A stretch of 64,000 nt of DNA, taken from contig DASZTO010000097.1 of NCBI GenBank assembly GCA_035548175.1, forward strand, positions 75,133-139,132, read 5' to 3'. The notes beneath the pieces are model-generated. The model was not told the origin of the DNA. It did not search any database and saw nothing but the letters and a program-made list of their open reading frames with translations. This DNA is from CALCHA01 sp035548175. Its GTDB lineage: Bacteria > Planctomycetota > Phycisphaerae > WQYP01. Below are positions 58,220 through 64,000 of the stretch, in pieces (positions within the stretch are counted from its first letter, which is position 1; each line of letters begins with the position of its first letter). The position numbers and the translations under genes are program-made.

Positions 58220-61200
58220 GCCCCACCTCCTCACCCGCAAGAGCCATCTGGGCCAGGGCCCGCTTGTAATCCGTCGGCATCACTTTGTGGAACTTATTCA
58301 AGGATTCTTCCCAATGCGAAAGGATATGCTCGGCAACCGTCGAGCCGGTGTACTGCCGATGCTGCGTGATCAATTCCTTGAGCAACTCGACATCCGAGCG
58401 CTCCGTCGGCTTCTCCAACTCCACCATCGCCAGGTTGCAGCGCGCCAGAAACTCATCGTTCGGGTCATACACGTACGCGATCCCGCCCGACATGCCGGCG
58501 GCAAAGTTCCGGCCCGTCGGCCCGAGAACCACCGCACGCCCGTTGGTCATGTATTCGCAGCCGTGATCGCCCACCCCTTCGACCACCGCATACGCGCCCG
58601 AATTCCGCACGCAGAACCGCTCGCCGGCCACGCCGCGGAAATACGCCCGCCCGCTCGTGGCCCCATACAGCACCACGTTGCCCACCACGATGTTTTCCTC
58701 AGCCTTGAAACCGGACGCCACCGCCGCCTTGTCCGGATACACGATGATCTTCCCGCCCGACAGGCCCTTGCCCACATAATCGTTGGCATCGCCTTCGAGC
58801 TCGATCGTCACCCCGCGCGCCAGCCACGCCCCAAGCGACTGTCCCGCGTGGCCTTTCAGCTTCAGCGTCACCGTATCGTCCGGCAACCCCTTCTCGCCAT
58901 AACGCTTGGCAATCTCGTTCGACAACATCGTCCCCACTGTGCGATCTGTGTTCTTGATCGCCCGCTGAATCGTCACTTGCTCACGGCGTTCCAGCGCCGG
59001 CGCCGCCTCGACAATGATCTCATTGTCCAGCGCCTTCTCCAGACCGTGATCCTGCGGAATGCTCTTGATCACCTGCACGCGCTCGTGCGGCCGATGCGCC
59101 GGCATCAAAATCGGCGACAAATCCAGCCCCTGCGCCTTCCAATGCCTGATCGCATCCGACACATCCAGCAGATCGACGCGCCCGACCATCTCCTCAAACT
59201 TCCGGAAGCCAAGCTGCGCCATCAGCCCCCGCACTTCCTCCGCCAAAAGGAAGAAGAAGTTGATCACATACTCCGGCTTGCCCCCGAACTTCGCCCGCAG
59301 CGCCGGATCCTGCGTCGCAATCCCCACCGGGCACGTGTTCAAATGACACGCCCGCATCATGATGCACCCCAGCGTCACCAGCGGCGCCGTCGAGAAGCCA
59401 AACTCCTCGGCCCCCAGCAACGCCCCGATCACCACATCCCGCCCCGTCTTGAGCTGCCCATCCACCTGCACCGTCACCCGGCTCCGCAGGTCGTTGAGCA
59501 CCAGCGTCTGATGCGTCTCCGCCAGGCCGATTTCCCACGGACCGCCCGCATGCTTGATCGACGTCAGCGGCGATGCACCCGTCCCGCCGTCATGCCCCGC
59601 GATCAAAATATGATCCGCATGCGCCTTGGCCACGCCCGCCGCCACCGTCCCCACGCCCACCTCCGCCACCAGCTTCACGCTCACCCGCGCCGCCCGGTTG
59701 GCGTTCTTCAAATCGTGAATCAGCTGCGCCAAATCCTCGATCGAATAAATGTCATGGTGCGGCGGCGGGGAAATCAACTGCACCCCCGGCGTCGAGTGCC
59801 GCAGCCAGCCGATGTACTTGTCCACCTTGTGCCCCGGCAACTGGCCGCCTTCGCCGGGCTTCGCCCCCTGCGCCATCTTGATCTGCAATTCATCCGCGTT
59901 CGTCAGGTAGTTGATCGTGACGCCAAAGCGCCCTGATGCCACCTGCTTGATCGCCGACCGCCGCACCCGCGGCTTGCCGTCCGGCCACAATCCCAGCGGC
60001 TCATTGGGATCCACGTGGAACCGCCGCGCGTCCTCTCCGCCCTCCCCGGTGTTGCTCTTGCCGCCCAGCCGGTTCATCGCCATCGCCAGCGTCTCGTGCG
60101 CCTCCGGCGATATCGACCCCAGCGACATCGCCCCCGTGCAGAACCGCTTCACGATCTCCTTCGCCGGCTCCACTTCCTCCAGCGGAACCGCCGCCGAAGG
60201 CTTGAACTTGAACAACCCGCGCAACGTGCACAACGCCCCCGCCTGCTCGTTGATCGCCTTGGCATAGCGCGCATACGCCGCCCGGCTCCCTTCCGAACCC
60301 TGCCCCGCCCACGTCGCCTGCTGCAGGCTCGAAATCACTTCCGGGCTGAACAGGTGCCGCTCCCCCTCGCGCCGCCAGTGATACTGCCCGCCATTGGGCA
60401 GCACCGGCAGCGGCCTGGATTCCTTCCGCGTCGGGAAGCCGATCTCATGCCGCCGCACCGCCTCCTTCGCCAAGACATCAAACCCGACCCCTTCCACGCG
60501 CGACGCCGTCCCCACAAAGCTCTTGTCCACCACCGCGCTATTGAGCCCCACCGCCTCAAAAATCTGCGCGCCCTTATAGGATTGCAGCGTGGAGATGCCC
60601 ATCTTCGACATCACCTTCAGCAGCCCCTTATCCACCGCCTTGATGTAATTCTTGACGATGGTCTTTTCATCTTTGACGTCGATCTTCTTCTGCGCCCGCA
60701 GGTCCCACAGCGTCTCAAACGCCAGGTAGGGGTTGATCGCGTCCGCCCCATACCCGATCAGCATCGCGTGGTGATGCACCTCGCGCGCTTCGCCGGTCTC
60801 CAGCACCAGCCCGATCGCCGTCCGCTTGTTCGCCTTCACCAGGTGATGGTGCACCGTCCCGATCGCCACCAGCGACGGCAACGCCACCTGGTCATAATCC
60901 ATCGCCCGGTCCGACAGGATCACCAGGCTGTATCCGTCCTTGATCGCCTGCATCGTCTCGGCGCAAATCCGCTCCAGCGCCGCCAGCATCCCCTTTTCGC
61001 CGGCGCCCCGCTCAAACACGCTGTCGATCACCTTCGTCTTCCACCCCCGGTGATGCATCTCCTTGATCTTCGCCAACTGCTCATTGGTCAGAATCGGATG
61101 CTCGATCCGCAGCCGATGCGCATGCTCCGGCGTCGCCTCCAGCAGGTTCCGCTCCGGACCGATGTACGCTTCCAGCGACATCACGATGTATTCCTTGTCG

Positions 61201-62831
61201 CTGTCCAGCGGCGGATTCGTCACCTGCGCAAAGGTCTGCTTGAAATAGTCGTACAGCATCCGCGGCTGATCGCTCAGGCACGCCAGCGCCGCGTCATTCC
61301 CCATCGACCCGATCGCCTCCGCCCCCTGCGTCCCCATCGGCGCCAGCAGCTTGCCCACATCCTCCGTCGTGTATCCCAGGCACTGCTGCCGCGTCACCAG
61401 CGTCTCGGTCACAAACCCGCCCACATACGTCGGCGTCGGCAAATCATCCAGCGTCACCCGCTGCTCCTGCACCCACTGCCCGTACGGATGCTCCTCCGAC
61501 AGCTTCTTCTTCAATTCCAGATCATCAACGATCCGCCCCTCCTGGAAGTCCACCAGGAACATCCGGCCCGGCTGCAACCGACCCTTCTTCGCCACGTTCT
61601 CCGGGGGCACCGGCAGCACGCCCACCTCCGACGCCATGATCACCAGGTCGTCCTTGGTCACGTAATAGCGCGAAGGCCGCAGTCCGTTCCGATCCAGCAC
61701 CGCCCCGATGTAATGCCCGTCCGTGAACGCCACCGACGCCGGCCCGTCCCACGGCTCCATCAGGCACGAGTGATATTCGTAAAACGCACGCCGCCGCGGA
61801 TCCATCGATTCGTGGTTCTGCCACGCCTCGGGAATCATCATCATCACCGCGTGCGGCAACGACCGCCCGCTCTGCAGCAAAAGCTCCAGGCAATTGTCAA
61901 ACTCCCACGAGTCCGACCCGTCCGGCTCGATCACCGGCTTGATCCTCTCGATCTCCTTCCCCGGAAACAGCTCGCTCTTGAACATCCCTTCCCGCGCCCG
62001 CATCCAGTTGATGTTCCCGCGCCGCGTGTTGATCTCCCCGTTGTGCGCCATGAACCGGAACGGCTGCGCCCGGTCCCAGCTCGGAAACGTGTTCGTCGAA
62101 AACCGCGAATGCACCAGCGCCAGGTGGCTCGTGTAATCCTTGTCCGAAATGTCCGCCCGGAAATATTCCGTCACCTGCGCAGGCGTCAACTGCCCCTTGT
62201 AAATCATCACCTTCGTCGACAGCGAGCACACATAAAAGTAGCCCGCCATCGACATATCCATCCCCCGGCAGGCATACGTCGCCCGCTTCCGCACGATGTA
62301 CAGCTCCCGCTCCAGCGCATCGCCCGTCTTCCCGGTCTTGCCGCCCGAGATGAACACCTGCTTCATCCGCGGCTCAATCTGCTTCGCGGTCATCCCCAGC
62401 GTCGAATTATCCGTCGGCACGTCCCGCCAGCCCAACAGGCTCAGCCCCTGCTCCGCGACAATCTCCGCAACCTTCGCCTCGCACACCACCCGCTGCTCAT
62501 TATCCGTCGGCAAAAATACGATCCCCGCCCCATACTCCCCCTTCGCCGGCAACTCGATCCCCGCGTCCCGCTTCGCCGCCTTCACCAGAAAATCGTGCGG
62601 CAACGCCGTCAGAATCCCCGCCCCGTCTCCCGTGTTCTGCTCGCACCCGCACGCCCCGCGATGGTCCATGTGCTCCAGCATCGTCAGCGCGCTGGTCACG
62701 ATCTCGTGCGACTTCTTCCCCTTGATATGCGCCACAAACCCCACGCCGCACGAATCATGCTCGAACGCCGGATCGTACAACCCGATTTTTTGCGGCATCC
62801 CGGCCGACGATCCGATATGTCTGGTACCCAA
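58212..62831 (-). CDS. gltB: Glutamate synthase, large subunit
   Basis: 1539 residues with the standard four parts: glutaminase with nucleophile Cys28 (in EHDSCGVGF), central domain, FMN/3Fe-4S synthase domain (GEGGEDARRF, HDGGTGASPL, CHLNTCPVGIATQDP) and the GXGXG C-terminal domain. The TTG at 62831 is taken as start because GGAGG lies 7 bases before it; the in-frame ATG at 62798 has no SD. The propeptide of 27 residues would be cleaved to expose the cysteine. It heads the gltBD operon. Confidence 0.96.
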   Translation of the reverse strand: MGTRHIGSSAGMPQKIGLYDPAFEHDSCGVGFVAHIKGKKSHEIVTSALTMLEHMDHRGACGCEQNTGDGAGILTALPHDFLVKAAKRDAGIELPAKGEYGAGIVFLPTDNEQRVVCEAKVAEIVAEQGLSLLGWRDVPTDNSTLGMTAKQIEPRMKQVFISGGKTGKTGDALERELYIVRKRATYACRGMDMSMAGYFYVCSLSTKVMIYKGQLTPAQVTEYFRADISDKDYTSHLALVHSRFSTNTFPSWDRAQPFRFMAHNGEINTRRGNINWMRAREGMFKSELFPGKEIERIKPVIEPDGSDSWEFDNCLELLLQSGRSLPHAVMMMIPEAWQNHESMDPRRRAFYEYHSCLMEPWDGPASVAFTDGHYIGAVLDRNGLRPSRYYVTKDDLVIMASEVGVLPVPPENVAKKGRLQPGRMFLVDFQEGRIVDDLELKKKLSEEHPYGQWVQEQRVTLDDLPTPTYVGGFVTETLVTRQQCLGYTTEDVGKLLAPMGTQGAEAIGSMGNDAALACLSDQPRMLYDYFKQTFAQVTNPPLDSDKEYIVMSLEAYIGPERNLLEATPEHAHRLRIEHPILTNEQLAKIKEMHHRGWKTKVIDSVFERGAGEKGMLAALERICAETMQAIKDGYSLVILSDRAMDYDQVALPSLVAIGTVHHHLVKANKRTAIGLVLETGEAREVHHHAMLIGYGADAINPYLAFETLWDLRAQKKIDVKDEKTIVKNYIKAVDKGLLKVMSKMGISTLQSYKGAQIFEAVGLNSAVVDKSFVGTASRVEGVGFDVLAKEAVRRHEIGFPTRKESRPLPVLPNGGQYHWRREGERHLFSPEVISSLQQATWAGQGSEGSRAAYARYAKAINEQAGALCTLRGLFKFKPSAAVPLEEVEPAKEIVKRFCTGAMSLGSISPEAHETLAMAMNRLGGKSNTGEGGEDARRFHVDPNEPLGLWPDGKPRVRRSAIKQVASGRFGVTINYLTNADELQIKMAQGAKPGEGGQLPGHKVDKYIGWLRHSTPGVQLISPPPHHDIYSIEDLAQLIHDLKNANRAARVSVKLVAEVGVGTVAAGVAKAHADHILIAGHDGGTGASPLTSIKHAGGPWEIGLAETHQTLVLNDLRSRVTVQVDGQLKTGRDVVIGALLGAEEFGFSTAPLVTLGCIMMRACHLNTCPVGIATQDPALRAKFGGKPEYVINFFFLLAEEVRGLMAQLGFRKFEEMVGRVDLLDVSDAIRHWKAQGLDLSPILMPAHRPHERVQVIKSIPQDHGLEKALDNEIIVEAAPALERREQVTIQRAIKNTDRTVGTMLSNEIAKRYGEKGLPDDTVTLKLKGHAGQSLGAWLARGVTIELEGDANDYVGKGLSGGKIIVYPDKAAVASGFKAEENIVVGNVVLYGATSGRAYFRGVAGERFCVRNSGAYAVVEGVGDHGCEYMTNGRAVVLGPTGRNFAAGMSGGIAYVYDPNDEFLARCNLAMVELEKPTERSDVELLKELITQHRQYTGSTVAEHILSHWEESLNKFHKVMPTDYKRALAQMALAGEEVGHG

Positions 62832-63004
62832 CGGAAAACCTCCGAGTCAGGGCCTCTCGCCCCAGCCTCCGCGCGCAGCATAACCAACGGTTTCGCCAAT
62901 GCGTTAAGAGTCACTTACTTTAGCATTTCCCCCCGACCTCATCAAGAAAAAGCTTCTCTTTCCTCACCCCCATTTTCACCCTCCCCGTCGCCCGCCCACC
63001 CCCT

Positions 63005-63032
63005 TTCACCATTCCCTATTCACCATTCACAA
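63005..63032 (-). repeat. Heptamer array across a stop codon (4 units, TGGTGAA type)
   Basis: On the minus strand the units are TTGTGAA, TGGTGAA, TAGGGAA and TGGTGAA. The stop codon TAG of the amidohydrolase gene is the start of the third unit, and the last five codons of the gene lie in the array. Confidence 0.7.
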
Positions 63033-64000
63033 TCTTTCTCACCAACCTGTCGAGCGCCCGCACCGCCATCTCCAAATGCTCCTCCTTCGTGTCCTCAATC
63101 CTGTTGTGCGATATCCCCCGCAAACTCTGCACAAACAGCATCACCGTCGGCACCCCGGTCCGGCAAACCTCCGCCGCATCATGCAGCGGCCCGCTCGGCA
63201 ACCTATGACTTCTCCCGCACACCTCCTTCACCGCCGCATCCGCCATCTCGATGAGCTTCCCATCAAACGGAAACGGCTGTATCGACCACAGCTTCTTCCA
63301 CGCCACCCCGATCTTCTCCTCCGCCGCAATTCGCTCGCTCGCCTCCCGCGCCTCAGAATACATCTTCGCCAGCACCGCCGCATCCAGGTGCCGCTGATCC
63401 AGCGTCATCACCGCCTCGCCCACCACCGCCGTCACGATCCCCGGCTTCGTCACCACGCTCCCCACCGTGCACACGCCCCCGTGCCGCACCGCAATCTCCC
63501 GCACCGCCAGATGCAGCTTGCTCACACCGCCCAGCGCATCCCGCCGATGCCCCATCGGCGTTGACCCCGAATGCGCCGCCTGCCCCGTAAACGTCACCTC
63601 GTGCCGCTCCACACCAAAAGTCCCCAGCACCACCCCCAGCGGAAGCCCCAGACTCTCCAGCACCGGCCCCTGCTCAATATGCAACTCCACATACGCCGCC
63701 GTCGCCCCCGCCTCGCGCTCCCGCCCCGCCTCCAGCACCCGCTCAAAATCAATCCCCTGCGAAGCCAGCGCCTCCGGCAGCCCCACCCCCGCCTTATCCT
63801 TCAACCCCCGCACCTCCTCCAGCGCCAGCGCCCCCGAAAACGCCGACGACCCAAACAGCGATCTCCCAAACCTCGCCCCCTCCTCATCCGCCCAATCCAC
63901 CACCCGCACCGTGGTAGGGGGGGTACCCTCTGCCGCAATCCCCCGCAAAACCTCCACCCCCGCCAGCGTATTCAAGCACCCATCCAGCCACCCCCCGTTC
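63016..64000 (-). CDS. M20-family amidohydrolase (allantoate/N-carbamoyl-amino-acid hydrolase type), partial
   Basis: The gene continues beyond the right end of the window; 327 codons are visible. Landmarks: DGCLNTLAGVEVLR, WADEEGARFGRSLFGSSAF with metal-site Glu residues, LHIEQGPVLE, FTGQAAHSGSTPMGHRRDAL with the dimerisation-domain His and Arg, and PSGPLHDAAEV with another metal-ligand His. These enzymes hydrolyse allantoate, ureidoglycolate or N-carbamoyl amino acids with two metal ions. Which substrate is used cannot be decided. Its last codons are formed by a 7-bp repeat. Confidence 0.9.
   Translation of the reverse strand, partial: NGGWLDGCLNTLAGVEVLRGIAAEGTPPTTVRVVDWADEEGARFGRSLFGSSAFSGALALEEVRGLKDKAGVGLPEALASQGIDFERVLEAGREREAGATAAYVELHIEQGPVLESLGLPLGVVLGTFGVERHEVTFTGQAAHSGSTPMGHRRDALGGVSKLHLAVREIAVRHGGVCTVGSVVTKPGIVTAVVGEAVMTLDQRHLDAAVLAKMYSEAREASERIAAEEKIGVAWKKLWSIQPFPFDGKLIEMADAAVKEVCGRSHRLPSGPLHDAAEVCRTGVPTVMLFVQSLRGISHNRIEDTKEEHLEMAVRALDRLVRKIVNGE

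Noticed and set aside
62796..62798. ATG start for gltB
   Set aside because: No Shine-Dalgarno precedes it, while the TTG 33 bases upstream has GGAGG at 7 bases; the choice still rests on the RBS only.
60015..63254. 1079-codon open frame antisense to gltB
   Set aside because: gltB is unmistakable on the other strand; the antisense product is an Arg/His/Pro/Leu-rich shadow.

Overview
The window is a high-GC bacterial chromosome segment, most likely from a planctomycete of the Phycisphaerae/Tepidisphaerales type. That placement is inference. It rests on a PEP-CTERM exported protein, genes for a Gram-negative envelope (Kdo and LPS-export genes), a SpoVG protein carrying a zinc ribbon, many short membrane proteins of unknown function, and no phage, IS or CRISPR signatures. 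No rRNA or tRNA gene was seen. Base composition is strongly strand-asymmetric: the + strand is C-rich over about 1-11.4 kb and 49-64 kb and G-rich over about 11.5-36 kb, whichever strand the genes lie on.

Layout. 0-12 kb: nicotinamidase (pncA), a lipoprotein, purB, an aldo/keto reductase, a secreted helical-toroid carbohydrate-active protein, a sulfur pair (cysteine synthase plus rhodanese), a membrane-tethered HTH protein, bioF and an HU-type DNA-binding protein. 12.5-16.9 kb: lipoproteins and membrane proteins of unknown role, then yqgE. 17-25 kb: envelope genes kdsD, a FUSC transporter, kdsC and a giant LptC/LptA-like protein, which is the order known from E. coli kdsD-kdsC-lptC-lptA, but split by toxin-antitoxin (TA) genes. 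25.5-29.5 kb: a membrane C39-type peptidase, a dual-specificity phosphatase, an unknown protein and a cytochrome P450. 29.6-34 kb: an accessory patch with a broken PIN toxin, a broken DUF1348 gene, a SUFU-domain gene lying between two copies of the phoH 3' end, intact phoH, and a MazF/PemK-like pair. 34-46.8 kb: membrane proteins, a glycosyltransferase, spoVG, gltX, a structured intergenic region, trmB, a large secreted repeat protein, an acyltransferase and an SGNH hydrolase. 46.8-64 kb: a UvrD/PcrA helicase, a DUF4190/pseudopilin-like protein, asnB, RNase D, an M42-type peptidase, a toxin-antitoxin pair, a Gdx/SugE exporter, a PEP-CTERM protein, gltBD and a partial M20 amidohydrolase.

The main themes beyond housekeeping are these. 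(1) Tandem 7-bp repeat arrays sit just after stop codons, always in the same orientation to the upstream gene, and related arrays occur inside one CDS and across one stop codon. (2) There are several TA loci, and in two of them the toxin genes are broken by an 11-bp duplication, deletions or single-base shifts while a partner antitoxin stays intact. (3) A duplicated phoH 3' end brackets a small accessory cargo. (4) GC skew switches sharply inside the intact bioF gene. (5) A 220-bp intergenic region contains four successive hairpins ahead of a small unknown gene.
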